Of a stretch of 64,000 nucleotides of DNA, positions 56,501 through 64,000 are shown one piece after another. The DNA is taken from positions 17,733 to 81,732 of the forward strand of contig DYJE01000024.1 in NCBI GenBank assembly GCA_020723285.1, given 5' to 3'. A program made the position numbers and the translations under genes. Each line of letters begins with the position of its first letter. Position 1 is the first letter of the stretch. The stretch comes from Desulforapulum autotrophicum (lineage in GTDB: Bacteria; Desulfobacterota; Desulfobacteria; Desulfobacterales; Desulfolunaceae). Below the pieces are notes generated by a model. The model did no database searches. It was not told the DNA's origin and saw only the letters and a list, made by a program, of their open reading frames with translations.

Positions 56501-57658
56501 ACCCAGCATGTGAGCGGTACGGACAACGTGAAGTCCCTTGCGAACCTCGCCATGCTCTGCGGTCATCTGGGCAAGGAAGGCGCGGGGGTCAATCCCCTGC
56601 GTGGTCAGAACAATGTCCAGGGTGCCTGCGACATGGGCGGTCTTCCCAACGTGTTCTCCGGCTATCAGGCCGTATCCGATCCTGCTCAGGTGAAAAAAAT
56701 GGAGGACGCCTGGAACGTCAAAGGTCTCAGCACCACGCCCGGGCTGACCGTCACGGAAATGATTCCCAAAGCCCACTCCGGCGAGATCAAGGCCCTTTAC
56801 ATCGTGGGTGAAAACCCTCTGGTTTCGGATGCCGACATCAACCATGTAACCGAAAGTTTCAAACACCTGGAGTTCATGGTGGTCCAGGACATCTTCATGA
56901 CAGAAACGGCGAACATGGCTGACGTGGTTCTACCCTCCCTCTGTTTTGCCGAAAAGGACGGAACGTTTACAAACACCGAACGAAAAGTCCAGAGAGTTCG
57001 GAAAGCCGTGAACGGTCCAGGTTCAGCCAGAACCGACTGGGAAATCGTGGCCGCTGTTTCGAATCTCATGGGTTATCCCATGAATTACACGGACAGCCGG
57101 GAGATCTTTGACGAGATCGGCACTGTCACCCCATCTTACGCAGGTATCAGTTACGACCGGCTGGAAACGGAAGGCCTACACTGGCCCTGCCCCACTGCGG
57201 ATCATCCGGGCACGAAAATTCTTCACACCGGCGGCTTCACACGGGGCAAAGGAAAATTTCACGCCATTGATTTCGTGCCTCCGGCTGAAGCGACCGACAA
57301 AGACTACCCCCTTGTCCTGACCACCGGACGGGTGCTTTACCACTACCACACCGGAACCATGACACGGAAAAGCGACGGGCTCAACGAACGAGCACCCGAA
57401 TGTTTCGTGGAGATCTCAAAAAAAGACGCCGCTGCCTTCGGAATTGGCCATGGAGCGAAGGTCGGAATCACTTCCCGGAGAGGCCATATCACCGCCAGTG
57501 CCGTTGTATCCGATAAAGCCGTGCCCGGAACTGTTTTCATTCCCTTCCATTATGCCGAAGCCGCAGCCAACCTGCTAACCCACGCAGCCCTTGACCCGGT
57601 ATCGAAAATCCCGGAATTCAAAGTCTGCGCCGTTTCCATTTCAGCCATTGTTTCCTGA
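53516..57658 (+). CDS. fdhA: Selenocysteine formate dehydrogenase alpha subunit fused to NuoG-like and GltD-like modules
   Basis: One 1380-residue protein read through an in-frame UGA (codon 835, 56018-56020) as selenocysteine. The flanking residues CARL-Sec-H...VAGL match the FdhF active site, and the frame is continuous on both sides. Modules in order: an N-terminal [2Fe-2S] domain (Cys near 35, 46, 49 and 63); a GltD-type FAD/NAD(P) oxidoreductase with its own Cys-rich Fe-S region (about 95-590; GSGPAGLSAAFFL and GGGNTAIDAARTAL); two [4Fe-4S] ferredoxin motifs (CILCGQCVQAC, CVFCGECVQVC); and the molybdopterin catalytic domain with CTYCGVGC (about 708 onward). It should oxidise formate and pass electrons to NAD(P) or ferredoxin in the cytosol. 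GAGGAG precedes the start. Confidence 0.93.
56018..56049 (+). other. Selenocysteine UGA and bacterial SECIS hairpin
   Basis: After UGA at 56018-56020 come 18 nt and then the apical loop GGTCT (56039-56043), closed by GTAGCC (56033-56038) and GGCTGC (56044-56049), six base pairs with one G-U. Loop sequence and UGA-to-loop distance equal those of the E. coli fdhF SECIS. SelB would bind this loop to deliver Sec-tRNA. Confidence 0.9.
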
Positions 57659-57666
57659 CCTGTCGG

Positions 57667-57701
57667 ACCGGGGGTGACTTATTCCAGCACCTCCGGTTTT
57701 T
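57667..57701 (+). terminator. Rho-independent terminator after the formate dehydrogenase gene
   Basis: ACCGGGGGTG (57667-57676) pairs with CACCTCCGGT (57688-57697) over 10 bp with one G-T pair and an 11-nt loop, followed by five T residues. Confidence 0.85.
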
Positions 57702-57823
57702 CCATCGGCACAGGCCTTCCCATGACCCGGCCGAAATTTTTATTTACCTCGGGTGTGAATTTGTTTATGATATCAATAAATATCACAATTAAAATACATT
57801 AACAATTCAGGAAGATATATATC

Positions 57824-58603
57824 ATGGCAACCAAGGTTCTCGTTCTCGAAAACACCGAAGGCATCATTGAACTCCTCACCTTCTCCCTGTCATCGGATTA
57901 CGATGTGATCTCAGCCTTAAACCATGACGAAGCCCTTTCTGCGATTGCCAGAGACAATCCCCCCCTTGTGATTTTTGATATCAAAGACATGGATGGGATC
58001 GAGTTCCTGTGTAAAATCAAGAAACAAAGTCCACAGACCGAAGTGATCACCCTGGCGGACCTGAACCTCAAGGACCTGGCCGTCACCAGCCTCAAATACG
58101 AAGCCTCGGATTTCATCCTGAAGCCGGTGACCGGTGAATCCCTTGAAATCGTGCTTGAGCGAGCCCTTAAAAATCTCGCCATGAAAAAAAGGCTGTCTCC
58201 CGCAACGGGTGACGTCTTTCCAACGGTGGTGGATGTGGAACGGCTGTCCGCTGTCAAGCAGGTCATTGACGCCCTTTCCTCCAATGATGAATCCACGGGA
58301 CAATCTCACATTCTTTCAATTCACACCAAAAAAGGTGTTATCCTGAAGACCAGCTCGGAGCACAAACGAATCTTCGGCAACATGGAAGGCCGGAAAAGCT
58401 GGGATATGTTCACACGCAGCACACTGACCCCGGAAGAATGCCCTGCTGCACGTGTTTTCAAAACCGGAACACCTTGCACCCTCGAAACAGACCTTCCCCT
58501 TAAAAACGGCAATGTCCTTCGTGCCCGGATTTTCACAGCACCCCTCATCAACCAGAACGACCAGACCGATCTGGTCATTGAAAACATCACCCTCATTTCA
58601 TAG
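57824..58603 (+). CDS. Degenerate receiver-domain protein with PAS-like C terminus
   Basis: A 259-residue protein. Residues 1-120 form a CheY-like receiver with phosphoacceptor Asp52 (LVIFDIKDMDG), conserved Thr in VITLADL and Lys in ILKPVTG. The usual acidic pair after strand 1 is replaced by Glu9-Asn10 (VLVLENTEG), so Mg binding and phosphorylation may be altered. The C-terminal half (about 165-258) looks like a PAS/PAC domain, with CPAARVFKTGTPC as a cysteine pair. There is no DNA-binding or enzymatic domain, so it is probably an adaptor or sensor. AGGAAGA precedes the ATG. It is a single gene between a terminator and the XRE-cupin gene. Confidence 0.78.
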   Translation: MATKVLVLENTEGIIELLTFSLSSDYDVISALNHDEALSAIARDNPPLVIFDIKDMDGIEFLCKIKKQSPQTEVITLADLNLKDLAVTSLKYEASDFILKPVTGESLEIVLERALKNLAMKKRLSPATGDVFPTVVDVERLSAVKQVIDALSSNDESTGQSHILSIHTKKGVILKTSSEHKRIFGNMEGRKSWDMFTRSTLTPEECPAARVFKTGTPCTLETDLPLKNGNVLRARIFTAPLINQNDQTDLVIENITLIS

Positions 58604-58775
58604 AGGCATCGGTCGAGTTTTTAATGGCTCATCTCCATGGAAAGGCAAGCGTGGTCTGAAGTTGATGCATTTCTTTCCATTCAGTAAGCGAAAAGCTCCT
58701 GCAGACAGCTTTCATAAAAAACCATCTTGACAGCCGCCGCCATATATCTTAATAAATACTGAAGGAGGTGAAGTA

Positions 58776-59363
58776 TTGATTAAGAACAACATCAAATACG
58801 AATTCGGCGGAAAGCTGAGGGCGGTCCGTGAACGGAAAAACATCACATTGAAAGATGTGGCGGCCAGTGCGGGTGTCAGTGAAAGTCTGGTATCCCAGAT
58901 CGAGCGAAACAAGGTGTCCCCGTCCATCGATACCCTTCTGACCTTGGCCGATGTGCTTGGGATCGACCATGAATACCTGTTCAGCGATTACAAAAAGACC
59001 AAGAAAGTGTCTGTTTTGAAAAACGGAACAGGCGGGACGCTGACCCAGAACCAGGTGACCTTGAACCAGCTTTCACGAACGGAAGACCTCTCGGAAGATC
59101 ATTCCATGGAGGCTTTCATGCTGGACATTGAAATCGGCGGTGAAAAAGGCGATATGGAATACGGCCATGCGGGCAAGGAGTTCGGGCTGATCCTTGAAGG
59201 TTGCTGCGAACTGGTTTACGGAACGGAAACCTATCTCCTTGAAAAAGGTGACACCGTGTCCTTTCCGTCGGACATTCCCCATACGCTGAAAAACACGGGT
59301 CATGAACGGTTGAAGGCTCTTTGGATCATCACGCCGCCCCGTCTGCTTTTTGCACGAAAATAA
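58776..59363 (+). CDS. XRE-family transcriptional regulator with cupin sensor domain
   Basis: A 195-residue regulator. A helix-turn-helix_3 domain (about 10-65; LRAVRERKNITLKDVAASAG) is joined to a C-terminal cupin_2 barrel (about 115-190) with GHAGKEFGLILEG and DTVSFPSDIPHTLKN. Proteins of this type repress or activate nearby metabolic genes in response to a small ligand or metal in the cupin. The start is TTG at 58776, chosen because a strong GGAGGTG lies six bases upstream. It is followed by leuCD after 76 nt on the same strand and may control them. Confidence 0.88.
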   Translation: MIKNNIKYEFGGKLRAVRERKNITLKDVAASAGVSESLVSQIERNKVSPSIDTLLTLADVLGIDHEYLFSDYKKTKKVSVLKNGTGGTLTQNQVTLNQLSRTEDLSEDHSMEAFMLDIEIGGEKGDMEYGHAGKEFGLILEGCCELVYGTETYLLEKGDTVSFPSDIPHTLKNTGHERLKALWIITPPRLLFARK

Positions 59364-59439
59364 TGCAGACGTTCGCGGCAATCAATAATCATGATAAATA
59401 AGCATCACGCAAACAATAACGAAACATCAGGGAGGTTTT

Positions 59440-60726
59440 ATGGGAAAAACCATTGCGGAAAAAATTTTTGACTCCCATCGTGTGGACAACCCGTTCGGCG
59501 ACATCCACGTGATCCGTCTCGACGCAGTGTTCTGTCACGAGATCACCACGCCGGTGGCCATCAACGATCTGGTGAGCCGGGGCATGGACCGGGTGTTCGA
59601 CCCGAAAAAAATCAAGGCGGTCATCGATCATGTAACCCCGGCCAAAGATTCCAAGACGGCACTTCAGGGAAAAATCCTGAGAGACTGGGCCAGACGCCAT
59701 GACATCATCGATTTTTTCGACATCGGAAAAAACGGGGTCTGCCACGCCATCTTTCCTGAAAAAGGATTTGTAAGACCCGGTTACACCATCATCATGGGCG
59801 ATTCCCACACCTGCACCCACGGGGCTTTTGGAGCCTTCGCCGCCGGCGTGGGCACCACGGACCTTGAAGTGGGCATCCTCAAAGGCGTCTGCGCTTTCCA
59901 CTATCCCAAGAGCATCAAAGTGGTGGTGGACGGAGAACTTCCCAAGGGCGTTTTCGCCAAGGATGTGATTCTCGCCATCATCGGCAGACTCGGCGTGAAC
60001 GGTGCCACCAACAAGGTCATTGAATTTGAAGGCAGCGTGGTGGACAGCATGAGCATGGAAGCGCGCATGACCCTCTGCAACATGGCCATTGAAGCCGGAG
60101 GGACCTGCGGAATCTGCGCCCCGGACATGACCACCGTGGACTATCTCTGGGATTTTATCAAGGACGACTATAAAGACAAGGACTCCGCCCTTGCCGATTT
60201 CAGGACGTACACCGCCGATGCCGACGCGGAATACGACCAGGTCATCCGCATGAACGCCGCCGAACTTTCCCCCATGGTCACCTTCGGGTACAAACCCGAC
60301 CAGGTGAAACCGGTGAAAGACATGGAGGGCACGGCGGTTCATCAGGTGTATATCGGTTCCTGCACCAACGGCCGCCTCGAAGACCTCCGCATCGCGGCTG
60401 AAATCCTCAAGGGCAAGACCATCAGTCCCGAACTTCGGGCCATTGTGTCTCCGGCGACTCCGGACATTTTCAAAAAAGCCCTGGATGAAGGCATCATCAA
60501 AATTTTCATGGATGCCGGCTTCTGTGTCACCAACCCCACCTGCGGGGCGTGCCTGGGTATGAGCAACGGCGTTCTCGCCGAAGGCGAAGTCTGTGCGTCC
60601 ACCACCAACCGTAACTTCAACGGACGCATGGGCAAAGGCGGCATGGTTCATCTGATGAGCCCGGCCACGGCGGCGGAAACAGCGGTTGCAGGCGTCATTA
60701 AAAATTCCTCAATGTACAAGGGTTAG
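59440..60726 (+). CDS. leuC: 3-isopropylmalate dehydratase large subunit
   Basis: A 428-residue aconitase-family enzyme. It carries the [4Fe-4S] cluster-binding cysteines in GSCTNGR and NPTCGACLG, and the substrate-site GDSHTCTHGAFGAFAAGVGTTD. Its length and the MGKTIAEKIFDSH start place it in the shorter LeuC/HacA-like type common in archaea and delta-proteobacteria. With LeuD it isomerises 2-isopropylmalate to 3-isopropylmalate in leucine synthesis; some members also act in the citramalate or homoaconitate pathways. GGGAGG precedes the ATG. It is directly followed by leuD. Confidence 0.93.
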   Translation: MGKTIAEKIFDSHRVDNPFGDIHVIRLDAVFCHEITTPVAINDLVSRGMDRVFDPKKIKAVIDHVTPAKDSKTALQGKILRDWARRHDIIDFFDIGKNGVCHAIFPEKGFVRPGYTIIMGDSHTCTHGAFGAFAAGVGTTDLEVGILKGVCAFHYPKSIKVVVDGELPKGVFAKDVILAIIGRLGVNGATNKVIEFEGSVVDSMSMEARMTLCNMAIEAGGTCGICAPDMTTVDYLWDFIKDDYKDKDSALADFRTYTADADAEYDQVIRMNAAELSPMVTFGYKPDQVKPVKDMEGTAVHQVYIGSCTNGRLEDLRIAAEILKGKTISPELRAIVSPATPDIFKKALDEGIIKIFMDAGFCVTNPTCGACLGMSNGVLAEGEVCASTTNRNFNGRMGKGGMVHLMSPATAAETAVAGVIKNSSMYKG

Positions 60727-60737
60727 GGAGGTTAGGT

Positions 60738-61262
60738 ATGAAACAGTTTAACGGAAAAGTTCTTTTTCTCGACCGTTCGGACATCAACACCGATGAAATC
60801 ATTCCGGCCCGGTACCTGACGGAAATCAGCAAAGAAGCTCTCAAACCCTATCTCCTGGAAGATCTCGAACTCCAGGGTTTTGATGTAAAAAAAGATATCG
60901 AACCGGCCCAGGTGGTGATTTCAAGGGCCAACTTCGGCTGCGGGTCTTCCCGGGAACACGCGCCCTGGGCTTTTGAAGTCAACGACATCAATCTGGTCAT
61001 CGGTGAAAGTTTCGCCCGGATTTTCAAGCAGAACATGTTCAACTGCGGCATGATGGCCGTGGAACTTGCACCGGAAACCATTGACGAGATTTTCAGCACA
61101 TTCAAAGGCAAGGAAACAACCCTTGAAACCGATCTGGCGTCAGGCACGTTCACCCTTTCATCCGGTTCCGTGAAAAAGGAAATCCCCTTTTCCATCTCCG
61201 GTTTCGACCGCGCCCTGGTGGAAGCGGAAGGATGGGTGGGATATGCTGACAAACATTATTGA
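60738..61262 (+). CDS. leuD: 3-isopropylmalate dehydratase small subunit
   Basis: A 174-residue swivelling-domain subunit that completes the LeuCD dehydratase. The signatures DRSDINTDEIIPARYLT and NFGCGSSREHAPWAF are those of the short LeuD type that pairs with the LeuC form encoded just upstream. The gap is 11 nt with GGGAGG in it. Downstream lie an 11-bp palindrome (61274-61307) and a GC hairpin with a T-rich tail (61378-61407). Confidence 0.93.
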   Translation: MKQFNGKVLFLDRSDINTDEIIPARYLTEISKEALKPYLLEDLELQGFDVKKDIEPAQVVISRANFGCGSSREHAPWAFEVNDINLVIGESFARIFKQNMFNCGMMAVELAPETIDEIFSTFKGKETTLETDLASGTFTLSSGSVKKEIPFSISGFDRALVEAEGWVGYADKHY

Positions 61263-61273
61263 TTGACAGCTTT

Positions 61274-61307
61274 TCGGGAATTCCTCTGCAAACCTCGGAA
61301 TTCCCGA
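61274..61307. repeat. Perfect 11-bp palindrome downstream of leuD
   Basis: TCGGGAATTCC (61274-61284) and GGAATTCCCGA (61297-61307) pair perfectly around a 12-nt loop. An A-rich, not T-rich, stretch follows. It may protect the leuCD mRNA end or bind a protein. Confidence 0.6.
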
Positions 61308-61377
61308 GATAAAAAATTGAGATTTCAAGGGAGATGGGTTATAAAAAATCATCGCTCGTTTCTTTTGAACATGGCGG

Positions 61378-61407
61378 GGCGGGGATAAAACCCCGCCTCT
61401 TTATTAT
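61378..61407 (+). terminator. Terminator between leuCD and hisE
   Basis: GGCGGGG (61378-61384) pairs with CCCCGCC (61391-61397) around ATAAAA, followed by a T-rich TCTTTATTAT tail. It ends 16 nt before the hisE start, so it could alternatively attenuate hisE expression. Confidence 0.65.
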
Positions 61408-61422
61408 GGATTTGGATAAAAC

Positions 61423-61686
61423 ATGAAACGATTTGAACAGCTGTTTGAAGAGCTGAAAGCCAAAGCCCTGACAAACGATCCCAACTCCGGCACAGTCAAG
61501 GCCCTGGCCCAGGGCAAGCATTTCATCGGGAAGAAAATTCTGGAAGAAGCCGGAGAAGTGTGGATGGCCGCAGAATACGAAGGACAGCAAAAAACAGCGG
61601 AAGAAATATCCCAGCTGCTGTACCATGTCCAGGTGATGATGATCGCCTGCGGACTTGAACTGGACGATGTTTATCAATACCTCTAA
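61423..61686 (+). CDS. hisE: Phosphoribosyl-ATP pyrophosphatase
   Basis: An 87-residue all-helical pyrophosphohydrolase of the MazG/HisE superfamily. It removes pyrophosphate from phosphoribosyl-ATP in step two of histidine synthesis. The metal-binding motif is visible as [10 protein letters not shown] (EEAxE) followed by [12 protein letters not shown]. It is stand-alone, not fused to HisI. It lies 13 nt before hisG, whose product supplies its substrate. Confidence 0.92.
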   Translation: MKRFEQLFEELKAKALTNDPNSGTVKALAQGKHFIGKKILEEAGEVWMAAEYEGQQKTAEEISQLLYHVQVMMIACGLELDDVYQYL

Positions 61687-61699
61687 CCCAAGGTGATTC

Positions 61700-62548
61700 A
61701 TGCTTAAAATCGCAATTCCCAACAAAGGTTCATTGTCCGAAGACTCCATCGCCCTTTTTTCCGACGCCGGATACCGTGTCCGAAGGTACAGCCGGGAACT
61801 GAAACTCTGTGACCTTGAAAACCGGATTGAATTCATATTTTTAAGACCCAAGGACATCGCCGTTTATGTTGGCAACGGCACCTTAGACCTTGGCGTGACC
61901 GGCCGGGACCTTGTAACGGACAGCGAAGCGGATGTGGAAGAGATCTGCGCCCTGGGTTTCGGTAAATCGGATTTTTATTACGCGGTGCCAAGGGAAAGCG
62001 ATCTTGTTCCCGAACAGTTCGAAGGCAAGCGCATCGCCACATCCTATCCCAACCTTGTGGCCATCGATCTGCACAAACGGAAAATCAAGGCCCGGATCAT
62101 CAAACTGGACGGTGCCATTGAAATTTCCATCAACCTGGGTGTGGCCGACATCATCGCCGACGTGGTTCAGACCGGCCGGACACTGCTTGAAGCCGGACTC
62201 AAAACCGTGGGTGACGCGGTGATGAATTCCGAAGCCGTGATCATCGGAAGGGACGCTTCGGTGGCTGAAAGACCCGAGGTGAAATCGGTGATCGACCGCA
62301 TCAAAGGCATTGTGGTGGCTCGGGAGTATGTGATGATCGAATACGACGTGTCGGAAGAAAACCTTGAAAAAGCCTGTGAAATCACGCCGGGCATCGAATC
62401 ACCCACGGTTTCCCCGCTGAACCGGAAAGGCTGGTTCGCCGTGAAAGCCATGGCCAGAAAAAAAGGCATCAACGGAGTCATCGACGCCCTGTGTCTTGCC
62501 GGATGCAAAGGAATCATCGTATCCGACATCCGGACATGCAGAATTTGA
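61700..62548 (+). CDS. hisG: ATP phosphoribosyltransferase, long form
   Basis: A 282-residue enzyme for the first committed step of histidine synthesis, joining ATP and PRPP. It has the N-terminal KIAIPNKGSLSEDS, the PRPP-binding DVVQTGRTL and a C-terminal ACT-like regulatory domain (about 210-282), so it is the long, hexameric, histidine-inhibited form that needs no HisZ. AAGGTG precedes the ATG. The hisE-hisG pair is separate from other his genes, none of which is in the window. Confidence 0.94.
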   Translation: MLKIAIPNKGSLSEDSIALFSDAGYRVRRYSRELKLCDLENRIEFIFLRPKDIAVYVGNGTLDLGVTGRDLVTDSEADVEEICALGFGKSDFYYAVPRESDLVPEQFEGKRIATSYPNLVAIDLHKRKIKARIIKLDGAIEISINLGVADIIADVVQTGRTLLEAGLKTVGDAVMNSEAVIIGRDASVAERPEVKSVIDRIKGIVVAREYVMIEYDVSEENLEKACEITPGIESPTVSPLNRKGWFAVKAMARKKGINGVIDALCLAGCKGIIVSDIRTCRI

Positions 62549-62578
62549 TTTAAACAAATCAAAGGAGTTTCCCTAAAA

Positions 62579-62971
62579 ATGGTATTTCTCACAGGCATGG
62601 CCGGAATCTTTTTTACATCCTATCTTGGGAAATCAGGCATCGTCTATGCTTTCATCATCGCTGTGTGCATGGAGGTGATGAACCTTGTCATGATGACCAA
62701 AGTGGCAAAAAAAGCCGAAGACGTCATTCGCGAACGGTTTCACAAAATCATCGAGGGATACAAGGAGCGGGAGAAAGTCTTCGAAGAATCCGACGCGTCA
62801 ACCAAGCGGAGCAACGAAGCCCTCGAAAAGCAACTGAAAGAATACATCGACAACGTGGGCGCTCTTGAAAAACAGCTCAGGGAAAAGGAAAACCAGGTGG
62901 CCCAGTACCGGGAAACCATCGCCCGTCAGGAAAAAATCATCGCCGCGGCCACCAAGCCGGTATGGGACTGA
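62579..62971 (+). CDS. Small membrane-anchored coiled-coil protein
   Basis: A 130-residue protein that I do not recognise. One or two hydrophobic N-terminal segments (about 3-14 and 20-40, ending MEVMNLVMMTKV) lead into a long, charged coiled coil (about 45-120; EALEKQLKEYIDNVGALEKQLREKENQV). It is probably an inner-membrane protein with a cytoplasmic helical rod. AAAGGAG lies somewhat far (about 11 nt) before the ATG. It sits between hisG and thiD with short gaps and is likely co-transcribed, but its job is unknown. Confidence 0.72.
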   Translation: MVFLTGMAGIFFTSYLGKSGIVYAFIIAVCMEVMNLVMMTKVAKKAEDVIRERFHKIIEGYKEREKVFEESDASTKRSNEALEKQLKEYIDNVGALEKQLREKENQVAQYRETIARQEKIIAAATKPVWD

Positions 62972-62972
62972 T

Positions 62973-63803
62973 ATGGAACGCAACGAAGAAACCCTGAAAA
63001 CCTATCGAAAAGTCCTTTCCATTGCCGGGTCGGACAGCTCCGGGGGAGCAGGCATCCAGGCCGATCTCAAAACATTCTCGGCCCTGGGCTGCTACGGCAT
63101 GACCGTGATCACCGCCCTGACGGCCCAGAACACCACTGGCGTCACTGGGGTCTGGCCCATGGACCCGGACTGTGTGGCCCTGCAGATGGACGCCGTTCTC
63201 GATGACATCGGGGCTGACGCCGTGAAAATCGGCATGCTCTGGAGCCTGGAGCTGGCGGAACGTGTGGCGGCCCGTCTGGTGAAACACAAAGCCCGGAACG
63301 TGGTGTTCGACCCCGTCATGGTGGCCCAGAGCGGAGACCGGCTGATGGAACTTCAAACCGCAAGGGAACTGGCCCGGTGTCTTTCCGGTGTTTCAACCAT
63401 CATCACCCCCAATGTTCCGGAAGCCTCATTGCTTCTGGGGTACGATATACCCGACCTTGCCTCCATGGAACAGGCCGCGCGGGATCTCGCGTCCTGGGGC
63501 TTCGGCCATGTTCTCCTCAAAGGCGGACATCATGAGACTGAAAAAGCTGAAGACCTGCTCTTCTCAAAACAGGGAAACACGGTCACCATTTTTGAAAGCG
63601 TTCGGGTGGACACGAAAAACAACCACGGGACCGGATGCACCCTGTCCTCAGCCATCGCATCCTTTCTCGCCCACGGGCTTGATCTGCATGAGGCCTGCCG
63701 CAGAGCCAAGACGTACATCACCTGCGCCCTAGAACACGGAGCCTTATACGCTCTGGGCCATGGCCACGGACCGGTTCACCATTTTCACGGAATCTGGGAA
63801 TAG
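62973..63803 (+). CDS. thiD: Hydroxymethylpyrimidine / phosphomethylpyrimidine kinase
   Basis: A 276-residue ribokinase-fold kinase of thiamine synthesis that phosphorylates HMP and HMP-P. Diagnostic motifs are VLSIAGSDSSGGAGIQADLKT near the N terminus, GMTVITALTAQNT, DPVMVAQSG, and the anion hole with catalytic Asp region NHGTGCTLSSAIAS. The start at 62973 lies one base after the coiled-coil protein stop; upstream in-frame codons encode a shadow of that gene. No TPP riboswitch is visible upstream, consistent with internal operon position. The His-rich end (LGHGHGPVHHFHG) is typical. Confidence 0.95.
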   Translation: MERNEETLKTYRKVLSIAGSDSSGGAGIQADLKTFSALGCYGMTVITALTAQNTTGVTGVWPMDPDCVALQMDAVLDDIGADAVKIGMLWSLELAERVAARLVKHKARNVVFDPVMVAQSGDRLMELQTARELARCLSGVSTIITPNVPEASLLLGYDIPDLASMEQAARDLASWGFGHVLLKGGHHETEKAEDLLFSKQGNTVTIFESVRVDTKNNHGTGCTLSSAIASFLAHGLDLHEACRRAKTYITCALEHGALYALGHGHGPVHHFHGIWE

Positions 63804-63930
63804 AATCACAGACATCTCCGCTGTATGTCACCCCACCCCATCGCGGGTGCGGCCTGTTTCTACAAAGCATCAAAAAAAATGAACGTTCTTTGAGACTAAA
63901 CCATTCCGAATATATTGATTTTGATTTTTC

Positions 63931-64000
63931 TCAAAATTTCACAGACCCGGGAATATAGGACATTGTCTTCAGCTTCTTCAGCAGCGCTTCCAGGTTCTCC
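63931..64000 (-). CDS. 3' end of an unidentified gene entering from the right edge
   Basis: On the minus strand an open frame enters from base 64000 and ends at TGA 63931-63933, giving 22 residues that end KKLKTMSYIPGSVKF. The amphipathic start and ordinary codon choice suggest real coding sequence, convergent to thiD. It is too short to name. The T-rich stretch just beyond its stop could assist termination. Confidence 0.4.
   Translation of the reverse strand, partial: ENLEALLKKLKTMSYIPGSVKF

Noticed and set aside
59389..60651. 420-codon open frame on the minus strand
   Set aside because: It is the shadow of leuC; no recognisable domain and no ribosome-binding site.

Overview
This 64 kb window looks like chromosome from a Desulfobacterota bacterium (delta-proteobacterial, sulfate-reducer type). 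That assignment is an inference from gene content. The evidence is a selenocysteine-containing formate dehydrogenase fused to a GltD-like oxidoreductase, a UPF0280 protein, PurH split into two proteins, long Cache/PAS hybrid histidine kinases, a sigma-54 activator and an oxalate/formate-type MFS carrier. Most of the window is ordinary, tightly packed housekeeping sequence. No rRNA, tRNA, CRISPR array, prophage or intact insertion sequence was seen.

Layout. 1-13 kb: the 3' end of a YqhD-like aldehyde reductase, an OFA-family MFS transporter with a clear promoter, an Mrp/NBP35 ATPase, dGTPase plus UPF0280, a LapA-domain protein, MutS, an AMIN-domain cell-wall amidase and EttA. 13-25.4 kb is a signalling block: an NtrC-type regulator, a 92-residue orphan protein behind a sigma-54-like promoter, a Cache-PAS hybrid kinase, a radical SAM protein, an AT-rich vapBC locus whose toxin gene carries an in-frame stop, and a 1652-residue CheB-CheR-PAS-kinase-receiver protein. 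25.7-33.8 kb, minus strand: dnaE, guaB, the two halves of purH and an AIM24-family protein; guaB and purH make and consume IMP.

34-44 kb: a TolC-like protein overlapping guanine deaminase, a DUF4404-like/CBS-ACT pair, and a complete branched-chain amino-acid ABC importer (livJHMGF) running into the azlCD exporter. 44-53 kb: a PilZ-like protein, an unknown protein, a START-like secreted protein, a Gld-type ABC system with a DUF4340 protein, and a CoA-disulfide-reductase/rhodanese fusion. 53.5-57.7 kb: one 1380-residue selenoprotein formate dehydrogenase that conventional gene calling would split at its UGA codon; a bacterial SECIS hairpin follows the UGA at the same spacing as in E. coli fdhF. 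57.8-64 kb: a degenerate receiver protein, an XRE-cupin regulator, leuCD, hisE-hisG, a small coiled-coil membrane protein, thiD, and the tail of a minus-strand gene at the right edge.

The points most worth following are the selenoprotein fusion, the sigma-54 regulator/promoter/orphan-protein arrangement with its adjacent kinase and radical SAM gene, the translationally coupled split purH, the disabled vapC with intact vapB, and several families of palindromic intergenic repeats.
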